35,288 nucleotides of DNA, from contig JBBIII010000018.1 of the NCBI GenBank assembly GCA_037446575.1, positions 1-35,288 on the forward strand, written 5' to 3'. The stretch is from JBBIII01 sp037446575 (lineage in GTDB: Bacteria; Bacteroidota; Ignavibacteria; UBA10030). The notes under the pieces are model-generated. The model searched no databases. It saw nothing but the letters and a program-made list of their open reading frames with translations, and was not told the origin of the DNA. Within the stretch, counting starts at the first letter, position 1. Every line of letters begins with the position of its first letter. Made by a program: the position numbers and the translations under genes. Shown here one piece after another: positions 24,434-33,856 of this stretch.

Positions 24434-24814
24434 ATGGGAAAAATACAAGGCATAGGCGTAGATGTTGTCGATGTTCAACGAATGAAAGAAGTGTTAGTGC
24501 AACAAGGGAAAGCATTTCTCGATAAAATTTTCACCGATATGGAAGTAACTTATTGTAAAACGCGAAAGAAATCATATATACATTTTGCGGCTCGATTTGC
24601 GGCTAAAGAAGCGGTCGCTAAAGCAATGCGTACTGGTTGGAGCGGCGCTTTTCATTGGCGCGATATTGAAGTTGTGAACGACCAATCCGGCGCCCCTCAT
24701 ATTTTATTATCCCGTGCTGTCGCTAAAGCATTGGAACAATATCATGTGCATCTTTCGCTTTCTCATACTGATAATACCGTTGTGGCTTTTGTTGTTTTGG
24801 AAAGCAAGAGATAA
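24434..24814 (+). CDS. acpS: Holo-[acyl-carrier-protein] synthase
   Basis: A 126-residue phosphopantetheinyl transferase that moves 4'-phosphopantetheine from CoA to the serine of acyl carrier protein. The metal/CoA residue D10 lies in GIGVDVVDV and E59 in FAAKEAVAKA, with the C-terminal LSLSHTDNTVVAFVV strand. Members act as trimers in the cytosol. The ATG at 24434 is 2 bases after the HAD gene stop, with an AGAAAGA-like stretch upstream. Full length for the family and essential for fatty-acid synthesis. Confidence 0.93.
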   Translation: MGKIQGIGVDVVDVQRMKEVLVQQGKAFLDKIFTDMEVTYCKTRKKSYIHFAARFAAKEAVAKAMRTGWSGAFHWRDIEVVNDQSGAPHILLSRAVAKALEQYHVHLSLSHTDNTVVAFVVLESKR

Positions 24815-24839
24815 TTTCTCGTAAATATTTTTTGGCTAT

Positions 24840-25532
24840 ATGAATAATTCAAATCGACTACATATACTGCTTGTGGAAGATCATAAACAAATGGCACGTG
24901 TCGCTCAGCGTCAACTCGAAAAAGGGGGATATGAAGTTACAACTGTTTATACGGGCGAGCTGGCGTTGAAAGTAGTACGGCAAAAGCAATTTGAGCTTAT
25001 GGTGCTTGATATTGGTTTGCCCGATGTATCCGGATTTGATGTTCTTAAAAAATTACGCGATGAATCATATAATATTCCGGTTCTAATTTTATCTGCGCAA
25101 GTAGAAGTAGATAACAGAGTAAAAGGATTAAAACTAGGCGCCGACGATTATTTGATAAAACCTTATGATGCCCGAGAGTTGCTTGCACGAGTTGAATCCA
25201 TTTTACATAGAAGCGGAAAAAGCAGAACCGGAATTCTTCAATATGAAGACCTAATTTTAGATGTTGTAAAGCGTAAAGTATTTCGCGCTAATCGAGAAAT
25301 TCTTCTAACGCAAAAAGAATTTTCATTGCTTGAAATTTTCCTTCGTAATCCTACCGAAATTATTTCCAGAAAACGACTTACAGAAGAAATTTGGGGCTTG
25401 AAATTTGATCCCGGAACCAATGTGGTCGATGTGAGCGTGAGCCGTCTACGTAAATCTATCAACGAAGGTTTTGAAAAGAAACTTATTTCGACCGTTCATG
25501 GCGAGGGATTTGTTTTAAAAGCTGGCTCATAA
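24840..25532 (+). CDS. OmpR/PhoB-family response regulator
   Basis: A 230-residue regulator. The receiver (1-120) has E13/D14, phosphorylation site D57 (MVLDIGLPD), S85 and K107 (IKPYD). A winged-helix DNA-binding domain covers about 130-228 with the LTQKEFSLLEIFLRNP helix, the recognition segment NVVDVSVSRLRKSI and the TVHGEGFVL wing. No histidine kinase gene is next to it, so it is an orphan here. It follows acpS by 25 bases and probably shares its transcript, although it is not obviously tied to lipid metabolism. The ATG at 24840 has no strong ribosome binding site. Confidence 0.9.
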   Translation: MNNSNRLHILLVEDHKQMARVAQRQLEKGGYEVTTVYTGELALKVVRQKQFELMVLDIGLPDVSGFDVLKKLRDESYNIPVLILSAQVEVDNRVKGLKLGADDYLIKPYDARELLARVESILHRSGKSRTGILQYEDLILDVVKRKVFRANREILLTQKEFSLLEIFLRNPTEIISRKRLTEEIWGLKFDPGTNVVDVSVSRLRKSINEGFEKKLISTVHGEGFVLKAGS

Positions 25533-25573
25533 TTCTGCATTAATATTTTTCTCTCCAATTCATAATTCGTATT

Positions 25574-25591
25574 TATTACAAATCTGTAATA
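25574..25591. promoter_or_regulatory. 18-bp palindrome upstream of the OmpA-like gene, possible operator
   Basis: TATTACA-AATC-TGTAATA is a perfect 7-bp inverted repeat with a 4-base spacer, 106 bases before the OmpA-like ATG. Its core TTACA-N4-TGTAA equals that at 791-804. A shared regulator is an inference. Confidence 0.4.
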
Positions 25592-25696
25592 CTTCTTACG
25601 CACAATTAAATTGAAATTACGTATCCATAGTACTACTTTAGTATAAGAAAAATATTAAAGTAAAATCATTATGCATTATCTAAGGAGCTGGCAGTA

Positions 25697-26158
25697 ATGA
25701 AATCGATACTTTCAATTTTCAGCGCTGTATTTCTTCTTGCCTTCGGGTTAGCGAACGAATCGCTCGGAAGCAAAAGAATAAAAAATGCACAATTAGATAT
25801 ATACAAAGTAGAAATTGGGGAAACAGTAATACTTGATGGATTAGATTTTGAAGCAGAAAGACTCAAATCTACAGAAGTATCGGAAATGGTATTAAAGAAT
25901 TTAACGCGATACTTAAATTCTAACCCGAAAGTCGAAGTAGAAATTCGCGCTTATACAGATAATATTGGCGATGAATATAAAAACCTACGTTTATCGCAGA
26001 ATAGAGCAGATGCTGTAAAAATATGGCTGATAAAGCACGGAATTCCATCATTCCGAATTGATGCAAAAGGTTATGGATCCGTTGACCCAATTGCTCCCAA
26101 TTCAACGCCTGAAGGCAGGGCACAAAATCGTCGTATAGAATTATATAGAACAAAATAG
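25697..26158 (+). CDS. OmpA-family peptidoglycan-binding protein
   Basis: A 153-residue secreted protein. A Sec signal occupies about 1-24. After a short extension (LDIYKVEIGETVILDGLDFE), residues 40-150 form an OmpA C-terminal domain that binds the diaminopimelate of peptidoglycan: EIRAYTDNIG, NLRLSQNRADAVKIWL, RIDAKGYGSVDPIAPN and the closing NRRIEL motif. There is no N-terminal beta-barrel and no lipobox, so it is likely a small periplasmic protein or part of an envelope complex. The ATG at 25697 has AAGGAG 9 bases upstream. A strong terminator follows, so it seems monocistronic. Confidence 0.88.
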   Translation: MKSILSIFSAVFLLAFGLANESLGSKRIKNAQLDIYKVEIGETVILDGLDFEAERLKSTEVSEMVLKNLTRYLNSNPKVEVEIRAYTDNIGDEYKNLRLSQNRADAVKIWLIKHGIPSFRIDAKGYGSVDPIAPNSTPEGRAQNRRIELYRTK

Positions 26159-26179
26159 GAGGGGGCATCAGGGGAAAAG

Positions 26180-26220
26180 TGCCCTTGCTATACAGGTGGA
26201 TAGTAAGGGCATGATTTTTA
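26180..26220 (+). terminator. Rho-independent terminator of the OmpA-like gene
   Basis: A 12-bp stem with one G-T pair (26180-26191 with 26200-26211), an 8-base loop and a following TTTTTA-rich run. It lies 21 bases past the stop codon. Confidence 0.82.
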
Positions 26221-26284
26221 TTCTTAAAAACTCTACATTTATGGTACAATTTATATTTGTTAATTAATATCAAGGGGAAATTTT

Positions 26285-26710
26285 ATGAAATTGTTAAAAG
26301 AATTCAAATCGTTTGCTATGCGCGGCAATGTAGTTGATATGGCTGTTGGTATCATCATTGGCGCATCTTTCGGCAAAATAGTAAGTTCACTTGTAAATGA
26401 TGTATTAATGCCGCCGATAGGAGTGCTTGTTGGCGGAATGGATTTTAGCCGTCTCTCTTTTAAAATTATGTCGGCAACAACAGAACATCCTGCAGTTGTC
26501 GTTAAGTACGGCGTATTTATCAATATGGTCATTGATTTTGTAATTGTAGCATTTGCAATGTTTATGATAATAAAATTCATGAATAGACTTACAAAGAAGG
26601 AAGTTCCTGCGCCAACTGTTTCTCCAACAACTAAAGAATGTCCTGAATGCAAAATGACAATTCCAATAAATGCTAAGAAGTGCGGTCATTGCACTTCGGC
26701 TCTTAATTAA
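26285..26710 (+). CDS. mscL: Large-conductance mechanosensitive channel with zinc-ribbon tail
   Basis: A 141-residue channel subunit; five form a pore that opens under high membrane tension to protect from osmotic downshock. The N-terminal amphipathic helix and TM1 (KEFKSFAMRGNVVDMAVGIIIG, about 5-26) carry the typical sequence, followed by SFGKIVSSLVNDVLMPPIG. TM2 is at about 76-98. The tail has a zinc ribbon with C119/C122 (CPEC) and C133/C136 (CGHC), in place of the usual helical bundle end; such tails occur in some relatives. The ATG at 26285 has AAGGGG 8 bases upstream. It precedes the DUF3078 gene by 33 bases on the same strand. Confidence 0.94.
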   Translation: MKLLKEFKSFAMRGNVVDMAVGIIIGASFGKIVSSLVNDVLMPPIGVLVGGMDFSRLSFKIMSATTEHPAVVVKYGVFINMVIDFVIVAFAMFMIIKFMNRLTKKEVPAPTVSPTTKECPECKMTIPINAKKCGHCTSALN

Positions 26711-26743
26711 TTTGTCTTGTATAACATTAATGATAGGAGATGT

Positions 26744-27589
26744 ATGAAAACTAAATTGCTTATTCTACTAATTGTTAGTATCTCGAGTGTCATATTTGCT
26801 CAAGACACTCAACCCACACCAACAATAGCCGAAGAAATTTCACCCTGGAAACATGCACTTATTATTTCAGCAAACTTGACTCAAGTATCTTTTACCGATT
26901 GGGCACAAGGCGGTGAAAATGCTTTGGCGTATGCTTTGTTCTTAGAAGGTAAATCGACATATGCAAAAAATGCGATCGATTGGGTAAATAGTTACAAGTT
27001 TGGCTTTGGTCAAGCGAAATTAGGCACTCAAGGAATTCGTAAGACGGACGATAAAATTGATCTCGAAAGTGTGCTCACTTATAAATTGGGTGTTTATATT
27101 AATCCCTATGCATCTGCGTCACTAAAAACTCAGTTTATCGAAGGTGTAATTTATAATGCCGCTGGACAGGCCACACCAGTATCAAACTTTTTTGATCCGG
27201 CTTACTTAACTCAATCTGCTGGTGTGGGTTATCAACCGATTCAAGAGATTAAAACAAGACTTGGAATTGGTGTGCGCGAAATTGTTACAAATAAGTACAC
27301 AAATTATTCAAATGGTAAAAAAGTTGAAGTTGACGGCGGTATTGAATCAGTAACTGAAATCGGATGGACAGTTATGGAAAATGTTATTCTCAATTCTAAG
27401 CTAGAAATCTTCACTCCTTTAAAGCAATTCGAACAAACCTTAGTACGATGTGATAATACGATTGCCGCTAAAGTCAATAAATTTCTATCTGTAAATTTGA
27501 ATGTGTATCTTCTAAACGATCCAAAAGTACAAGCCCGAACACAAATAAAACAAACATTAGCAATAGGATTAAGTTATACTCTTATATAG
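26744..27589 (+). CDS. DUF3078 family secreted protein
   Basis: A 281-residue protein with a Sec signal (MKTKLLILLIVSISSVIFA, cleavage before QDTQP). The mature part has the Bacteroidota DUF3078 pattern: a WAQGGENALAYAL segment, then YGFG/KLG-type strands with KTDDKIDLESVLTYKLG and the NPYASASLKTQF strand, and a C-terminal SVNLNVYLLND and LSYTLI end. It is predicted to form an outer-membrane beta-barrel; its function is unknown. The frame is open to 26717 (TTG), but the ATG at 26744 has AGGAGA 4 bases upstream and starts a proper signal peptide. A strong terminator follows. Confidence 0.83.
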   Translation: MKTKLLILLIVSISSVIFAQDTQPTPTIAEEISPWKHALIISANLTQVSFTDWAQGGENALAYALFLEGKSTYAKNAIDWVNSYKFGFGQAKLGTQGIRKTDDKIDLESVLTYKLGVYINPYASASLKTQFIEGVIYNAAGQATPVSNFFDPAYLTQSAGVGYQPIQEIKTRLGIGVREIVTNKYTNYSNGKKVEVDGGIESVTEIGWTVMENVILNSKLEIFTPLKQFEQTLVRCDNTIAAKVNKFLSVNLNVYLLNDPKVQARTQIKQTLAIGLSYTLI

Positions 27590-27603
27590 TATATAACTTT
27601 GTA

Positions 27604-27640
27604 AAAAGCCCGCAAATTAATCAATTTTGTGGGCTTTTAT
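27604..27640 (+). terminator. Rho-independent terminator of the DUF3078 gene
   Basis: A 13-bp stem with one G-T pair (27604-27616 with 27626-27638), a 9-base loop, an A-run before and a T-run after. It is symmetrical enough to act in both directions. Confidence 0.85.
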
Positions 27641-27707
27641 GTTATGTTTAATATTGCGCTTAATTGAAAAACTGACTACTATTTTCAAAAGCTAAAAAGG
27701 ATTAGAT

Positions 27708-28874
27708 ATGAAAATTGAACAAAGGATTTGGGACCGTAACAAGGGTTGGAATATCAAATTACCTTATAATTCATCAAAAACTCAACTTCTCTTAATTTTT
27801 GGTGCTAAAGAATGTTTATTAAATGAAAAATTGCTTCAACAAATTAAAGAAGCGTATCCAAACGCTTTACTCTTTGGATGTTCAACTGCTGGTGAGATAA
27901 TTGATACTAGAGTTTATGATAATACGATAATCCTGACAGCAGTTAATTTTGAAAGCACCTTAATAAAAAGTTCTTATGTTAGACTACAGGAAGTTGACAA
28001 TAGTTTTCGAGCCGGTGAAAAATTAGCTGGCTTACTGCCGGCAAAAATTTTTAATGAAAATAGCAGTGTTGAAGAAAATCTATTTCATATTATAGTCTTA
28101 TCTGATGGGCTAAAGGTAAATGGAAGCGATTTGGTTAAAGGACTGAGCGCGCAATTGCCGCCTGAAGTTACAATAACAGGAGGTTTAGCAGGCGATAGCG
28201 ATCGGTTTCAAGAAACGTTTGTAATTGGTGAGGATAGACCGCATACAGGCATTATCTCGGCTCTTGGATTATATGGAAGCAAATTGAAAGTCGGGTTCAG
28301 TTCTTTCGGCGGTTGGGATTCGTTTGGACAAGACCGGTTAATCACGAAATCGAAGGGAAACGTTTTATACGAACTCAATGGACAATCTGCGCTTGAATTA
28401 TACAAAAAATACCTTGGTGAACATGCCAAAGATTTGCCGGCATCGGCATTGTTATTTCCATTAAGCTTACGAAGTAAATCGGAGGAACAACCGCTTGTGC
28501 GCACAATTCTTTCAATAGACGAAAAAGAACAAAGTATGACTTATGCTGGCGATGTGCCTGAGGGTTCATATGCGCGATTTATGAAAGCTAATTTAGATCG
28601 GTTAATTGATGGCGCTGTTAGCGCGGCTAAAATGAGTTGCAAAACTCTTGGCTCCCAATACCCAGAGCTTGCTTTATTAATAAGCTGTGTGGGGAGAAAA
28701 CTTATTATGAAACAACGCATAGAAGAAGAAGTTGAAGGCGTGAGAGAAGTTATGGGCGATAAAACAACAATGACAGGATTTTATTCCTACGGAGAAATTT
28801 CGCCCTTTGCAAGAAATGAAAAATGTGAACTGCATAATCAATCTATGACTATTACAACGTTGTTAGAGGAATAG
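27708..28874 (+). CDS. FIST-domain sensory protein (FIST_N plus FIST_C)
   Basis: A 388-residue cytosolic protein. FIST_N covers about 30-220, with LLLIFGAKECLLNEKLLQQI, the ALLFGCSTAGEI turn and LPPEVTITGGLAGDSDRFQE. FIST_C covers about 225-375, with YELNGQSALELYKKYLG, the SLRSKSEEQPLVRTILS segment and FYSYGEISPF near the end. FIST domains are proposed ligand-binding sensors that work with kinases or chemotaxis proteins. The stop codon lies 2 bases before the triple-PAS kinase ATG, so the two are translated from one transcript and likely form a pair. AAGGA lies 8 bases before the ATG. It has no signal peptide. Confidence 0.9.
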   Translation: MKIEQRIWDRNKGWNIKLPYNSSKTQLLLIFGAKECLLNEKLLQQIKEAYPNALLFGCSTAGEIIDTRVYDNTIILTAVNFESTLIKSSYVRLQEVDNSFRAGEKLAGLLPAKIFNENSSVEENLFHIIVLSDGLKVNGSDLVKGLSAQLPPEVTITGGLAGDSDRFQETFVIGEDRPHTGIISALGLYGSKLKVGFSSFGGWDSFGQDRLITKSKGNVLYELNGQSALELYKKYLGEHAKDLPASALLFPLSLRSKSEEQPLVRTILSIDEKEQSMTYAGDVPEGSYARFMKANLDRLIDGAVSAAKMSCKTLGSQYPELALLISCVGRKLIMKQRIEEEVEGVREVMGDKTTMTGFYSYGEISPFARNEKCELHNQSMTITTLLEE

Positions 28875-28876
28875 TA

Positions 28877-30901
28877 ATGGATAAAATTCACAGCTTGCTA
28901 AAAAGGCAACTAAAAAAATATTTCGGCGATCCATTCATAATACCGAACGAATGGCAAGCATTCATTGATGCGGTTAATAACGCTTACTTTGAATCGGATG
29001 GCGATCGCGCAATGCTCGAGCGTTCGCTTGAATTGAGTTCGCAAGAACTGATGCAGGCAAATTCCGAATTGCGGGCAATCTTCCAAGCTATTCCAGACCA
29101 ACTATTTACTATTGATCTAAACGGAAAAATTCTTAATTGCAAAACTGGCACAACGTCTGATCTGTTAGTTCATTCTAAGGAATTAATGGGAAAACTTATT
29201 CAAGATATTCAGCCAAAGGCAGTTGGAGAAAAATTTTATAATGCGATTTGCCAAGTTAAAGAGACAAAAAAAATAACGAATATTGAGTATTCATTAGCTC
29301 AGCGGCAAAAGGATGCTTTTTTTGAAGCACGGTTTGTACCGATGCTTGAAGAACAAATAGTAGTCATTATTAGAAATATCACTGAGCAGAAGCGAGCGGA
29401 AAAAGCATTGAGAGAAAGTGAAGAAAAGTTTCGTACTCTATACGAAAACTCGACTATCGGAATTTACCGCACTACGCCAGATGGACGCGTGCTAATGGCA
29501 AATCCTACAGCAGTAAAGATGTTAGGATATGATTCATTTGAAGAATTGTCGAAGCATAATCTTGAAATAGACGGTTATGAAGCATCATATAATCGTAAGG
29601 CTTTTCGAGATAGACTGCAAAAAGATGGGGTAATAAAAGGTTTAGAAAGTGTTTGGATAAGAAAGAATAGTTCGAAAATTCATATACGAGAAAGCACGAA
29701 AGCAATTTTCGATGAATTAGGTAATGTAATTTACTACGATGGCACAATTGAAGATATAACCGAATGGAAAAGAGCGGAAGAAGCTCTGCGCGAAAGCGAA
29801 GAGAAATTTCATATATTAGCCGAAAATTCACCTGTAGGAATATTCCAAACTGACGCCGCCGGTGTAACTATATATGTTAATCCAAAATGGTGTGAAATTT
29901 CTGGAATGACAATGGAAAATGCGTTAGGGTATGGTTGGTTAGATTCCGTTCACGAAGATGATAGAGAAAAAATATTAAGCGGATGGAAAAATGCCACGCA
30001 TAGTCATGAATCTTCGGATGCAGAATATAGATTTGTACGAAAAAATGGAACAATTGCATGGGTTATAGGAAGAGCAGTTCCGAAAAAAGATGCCGAAAAT
30101 AATATTGTCGGATATGTCGGAACTATTACCGATATCACAGAACGTAAGATAGCAGAAGAACAAATAAACAAAATGAACGAAGAACTTGAGGTTCGCGTAA
30201 TTGAGCGAACATTGCAGTTAGAAGCGGCTAATAAAGAACTTGAAGCATTTGCATATTCTGCGTCGCATGATTTGCGAGCGCCATTAAGAGCTATTGATGG
30301 ATTTGCGCACATACTTGCTGAAGATTATAACAAATTCCTTGATGAAGAAGGCAAACGTGTCTGCAGTGTAATATGCAATGAGGCAAAACGCATGGGGCGT
30401 TTGATAGATGATTTGTTATCATTTTCCCGCATAGGTCATTCTAAAATGGAACTTATTTCAATTAATGTAGAAGCAATGGTGTTTTCCGTATTTTATGAAT
30501 TAACCGTTCACAAAAGTCGGGACCGAATAGAATTTCAGGTAACTGATTTACCTTCTGCAATTGGCGATCCGACGTTGTTACGCGAAATTTGGGTTAACCT
30601 AATCTCTAACGCCATAAAATTTTCATCAAAAAAAGAAAAATCAATAATAAAAGTAAGTGGTCGAAGAGACGGCTCGGAGTTGATTTATTCAATTTGTGAT
30701 AATGGAGTCGGCTTTGACATGCAATATGCAAACAAACTCTTTGGCGTATTTCAGCGGTTGCATAGCGAAGAAGAATTTGAAGGCACTGGCGTTGGGCTTG
30801 CAATAGTTCAACGGTTGGTCCATCGGCATGGCGGAAGGATTTGGGCTAATGCAGAAATAGATAAAGGCGCTGAATTCCATTTTTCATTAAACGTAAGATA
30901 A
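28877..30901 (+). CDS. Cytosolic sensor histidine kinase with three PAS domains
   Basis: A 674-residue soluble kinase with no membrane segment. The N-terminal helix region (1-60) has WQAFIDAVNNAYFESDGDRA and may contact the FIST partner. PAS 1 covers about 64-172, PAS 2 about 184-300 and PAS 3 about 310-425, each joined by a helical RESEEKF linker. A coiled coil (425-455) leads to the HisKA domain with H464 in YSASHDLRAPLRAIDGF. The ATPase has N-box NLISNAIKFS, G1 DNGVGFDMQY and G2 GTGVGLAIVQRL. No receiver domain is attached. The catalytic core closely resembles that of the propeller kinase encoded next. The start is 2 bases after the FIST gene, with AGAGGA overlapping the latter's end. Confidence 0.92.
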   Translation: MDKIHSLLKRQLKKYFGDPFIIPNEWQAFIDAVNNAYFESDGDRAMLERSLELSSQELMQANSELRAIFQAIPDQLFTIDLNGKILNCKTGTTSDLLVHSKELMGKLIQDIQPKAVGEKFYNAICQVKETKKITNIEYSLAQRQKDAFFEARFVPMLEEQIVVIIRNITEQKRAEKALRESEEKFRTLYENSTIGIYRTTPDGRVLMANPTAVKMLGYDSFEELSKHNLEIDGYEASYNRKAFRDRLQKDGVIKGLESVWIRKNSSKIHIRESTKAIFDELGNVIYYDGTIEDITEWKRAEEALRESEEKFHILAENSPVGIFQTDAAGVTIYVNPKWCEISGMTMENALGYGWLDSVHEDDREKILSGWKNATHSHESSDAEYRFVRKNGTIAWVIGRAVPKKDAENNIVGYVGTITDITERKIAEEQINKMNEELEVRVIERTLQLEAANKELEAFAYSASHDLRAPLRAIDGFAHILAEDYNKFLDEEGKRVCSVICNEAKRMGRLIDDLLSFSRIGHSKMELISINVEAMVFSVFYELTVHKSRDRIEFQVTDLPSAIGDPTLLREIWVNLISNAIKFSSKKEKSIIKVSGRRDGSELIYSICDNGVGFDMQYANKLFGVFQRLHSEEEFEGTGVGLAIVQRLVHRHGGRIWANAEIDKGAEFHFSLNVR

Positions 30902-30926
30902 TCTAATATTACTTTATGATATTATA

Positions 30927-32365
30927 ATGAATAAAATGAAAAAAATTTTTTCGATACTCACATTTATTTTTCTTGCTGTTCTAAATATATTATTTGCACA
31001 GCATAACCGAATAAGATTCGAAAAAATTTCAATTGAACAAGGGCTTTCACAAAGCTCTGTTATTGCAGTTCTTCAGGATCGAAAAGGATTTATGTGGTTT
31101 GGAACCTATGATGGGGTCAATAGATATGATGGATTCAAGTTTAAAATTTTTCGCCACAAACATGACGATTCAACAAGCCTCACTCACAATTTAGTCGGAA
31201 AAATATATGAAGACAGATATGGTGAGCTATGGCTTGGCACGAACGGCGGCTTAAATAAATATGTAAGGGATAAAGAATCTTTCATACAATACATACAAGA
31301 TGATTCTAATCCTAATAGCATCAGCAACAACCGCATACGAGATATTTATGAAGATCGTAATGGCGCGTTATGGATTGGAACCGAAAATGGACTAAATAAA
31401 TTTGATAGAGAGAAAAATATTTTTATTAAATACTATCATAATCCAAACGAACCAAAAAGTATCAGCAATAATTTTATTAGAGTAATTCATGAAGATGAAT
31501 TTGGCAATCTCTATATCGGAACAAATAACGGGTTAAATATATTTAATAGAAATGAAAATGTGTTTATCTGTTATAAACACAATCAGAAGGATATCTACAG
31601 TATTAGCAGCAATATTATTTATTGTATTGCGGAAGATGAAACTTCGTTATGGATCGGCACAGGTAATGGATTAAATAGATTTGATAAAAAGAGCGGTAAA
31701 TTTTTTAGATATCAAAATAATCCTAACGATAAATCAAGTTTAAGTGATAATGTTGTAAGATCGGTTCTAGTGGATAGATTGGATGAACTTTGGGTGGGAA
31801 CATATAATGGCGGACTTGCAAAATTTGATCGGAAAAAAAATAATTTTGTTCATTATAAACATTACTCTAACGATCCTTATAGTATTGGAAGCAATTCGGT
31901 TTGGCGTATTTATGAAGATCGCTCAGGCATATTATGGATTGGCACCGATTTCGGGGGCGTTAACAAGTTTGATAGAAGAAAAAATCAATTTATCCACTAT
32001 TCAAACGATCCGAATAACTTATTTAGTCTGACCAATAATGAAGTACATGCGATTTATGAAGAATTTATTGGCGGTAAAAAACGAGTATGGATTGGAACAC
32101 GCGGTGGAGGAATATATTATTATGACTATCAAGACGAAAAGTTTAAAAATTATTCTTATAAAAAAGATGAACCAAATAGCTTAAGCAACAATATTGTAAG
32201 ATGCATCAATAGAGATAAATTTGGGTTTATTTGGATTGGAACCGATGATGGATTAAATAAATTCGATCCGCAAAAACAAAAGTTTTTACGGTATAAACAT
32301 GATAATAATCAACCCGGAAGTTTAAGTAGTAATTTAATCCGAACGATTTATGAAGATAAAAACGG
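30927..32365 (+). CDS. Two-component propeller histidine kinase, 5' part (cut by gap)
   Basis: This is the front half of the gene that resumes at 32466. A Sec signal occupies 1-26 (cleavage after LFAQ). Then come nine visible propeller repeats of about 43 residues, each with a hub of the form YEDR-x-G-x-LWIGT-xx-GLNKFDR followed by F-x-x-Y and NPxSISxN. They begin at WFGTYDGVNRYD and end at IWIGTDDGLNKFDP before the gap cuts the tenth at YEDKNG. The repeats fold into periplasmic beta-propellers that sense ligands, as in Bacteroidota hybrid sensors. The gap is likely caused by the repeats. The frame changes across the 100 N only because their number is arbitrary. Confidence 0.88.
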
Positions 32366-32465
32366 NNNNNNNNNNNNNNNNNNNNNNNNNNNNNNNNNNN
32401 NNNNNNNNNNNNNNNNNNNNNNNNNNNNNNNNNNNNNNNNNNNNNNNNNNNNNNNNNNNNNNNNN
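32366..32465. other. Assembly gap (100 N) inside the propeller repeats
   Basis: A fixed-size placeholder inside the repeats. Eleven repeats are visible around it (nine before, two after). A pair of seven-bladed propellers needs about 14, so the gap may hide roughly one to three repeats. Confidence 0.95.
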
Positions 32466-33856
32466 ATGGTAATCTTTGGATTGGAACAACTCATGGATTA
32501 TCAAAATTTAATGTAGCAACAGAAAGTTTTGTCAGTTATCACATATATGATGGACTTCAAGAGAATGAGTTTAATGTAAATTCCTGTTATAAAGGTGAGA
32601 ATGGAGAGTTATATTTTGGCGGTAATAATGGGTTTAATGTATTTAATCCGGAAAATATTAAACAGGACAGTTTTATAGCGCCAATCGTTATCACCGATTT
32701 TCAATTATTCGGTAAATCGCTGCATCCAGATGTAAAAGTAAATGGGAGGGTTATTCTAACTAAGTCAATCACTGAAACGCAAGAGATTATATTATCGCAT
32801 AGCGACGACATATTTTCGATAGAATTTGCATCGTTAGATTTTACAGCCCCCAATGTGAATCACTATGCATTTAAAATGGAAGGGCTTGAAGAAAATTGGA
32901 ATGAAGTCGGCAATAGAAGGTTCGCAACCTATACAAAATTACCAAAAGGAAAATATTTGTTCAGAGTGAAGGGATCAAATGAAAATAATGTTTGGAATGA
33001 GAATGGAATTGGTTTAAGCATAATTATTACTCCCGCTTTTTGGGAGACGCTTTGGTTTAGAGTGTTAGCAGGAATTTTTATAATTGGAATTTTAATTTTA
33101 GGTTATAAATATAGAACTGCGCGAATTCGCGCGCATAATAGAGAGTTACAACAACGCGTTGCAGAACGAACCGCCGATCTCGAAGCATTTGCTTATTCAA
33201 TATCCCATGACTTGCGTACACCTTTACGTGCAATTGATGGCTTTACCAATATCCTTTTAGAAGATCATACATCGCAATTGAATGAAGATGGGAAGCGTGT
33301 ATGCACTATTATTAGCGGTGAAATAAAACGCATGAACCAATTGATTGACGATTTTCTTTCGTTCTCAAAAACAAGTTACGTGAAAGTAAATGCTTCAAAA
33401 GTTGATATGGAAAACTTAGTTCATTCGGTATTTCAGGAACTTACTACACCGGAAATTAGAGAAAGGACAGAATTTAATGTTGGTTCTTTGCCGAATACTT
33501 TTGGCGATCCATCGCTTCTTCGAGAAGTGTGGATGAATCTTATTTCTAATGCAATTAAATTTTCATCTAAGCAACATCGTTCTATAATCGAAATTGGAGC
33601 ATATCAGTATAACAACCAAATAGTTTACTGGATTAAGGATAATGGCGTTGGATTCGATATGCAGTATTATGACAAACTATTCAGTGTGTTTCAGAGACTT
33701 CATAGCGTGAATGATTTTGAAGGAACAGGAGTCGGATTAGCGATTGTGAAACGTCTGATCACTCATCATAAAGGCAGAGTATGGGCGGAAGGCAATATAA
33801 ACAAAGGCGCAACATTTTATTTTACTGTGTCAGAGAAAGGAGAAGAAAATGAATAA
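32466..33856 (+). CDS. Two-component propeller histidine kinase, 3' part: Y_Y_Y, membrane helix, kinase core
   Basis: The frame resumes with the repeat NLWIGTTHGLSKFN (from 32471) and the last YFGGNNGFNVFNPENI. A Y_Y_Y domain follows (EFASLDFTAPNVNHYAFKME to VWNENGIGLSIIITP), then one membrane helix (LWFRVLAGIFIIGILILGYK), a short coiled coil, and a kinase core. The phosphorylated histidine is encoded at 33206-33208, in YSISHDLRTPLRAIDGF. The ATPase has N-box NLISNAIKFS, G1 DNGVGFDMQY and G2 GTGVGLAIVKRL. Classical Bacteroidota hybrids add a receiver and AraC domain; this protein ends at the ATPase, and its last 8 bases overlap the separate receiver gene, which is the likely phosphate acceptor. 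An ATG at 32855 is internal, not a start. Confidence 0.88.

Noticed and set aside
31100..32340. Regular spaced repeats that might suggest a CRISPR array or tandem repeat locus
   Set aside because: The repeats are diverged, about 129 bases apart, in one reading frame and encode propeller blades.
30927..32516. A frame continuing past the propeller gap to 32516
   Set aside because: The residues after the gap are out of frame with the repeat that plainly resumes there; the stop is an artefact of the arbitrary gap size.
32855..33856. A separate kinase gene starting at 32855
   Set aside because: The same frame is open without a break back to the gap and encodes propeller repeats and the Y_Y_Y domain, whose middle contains this ATG.
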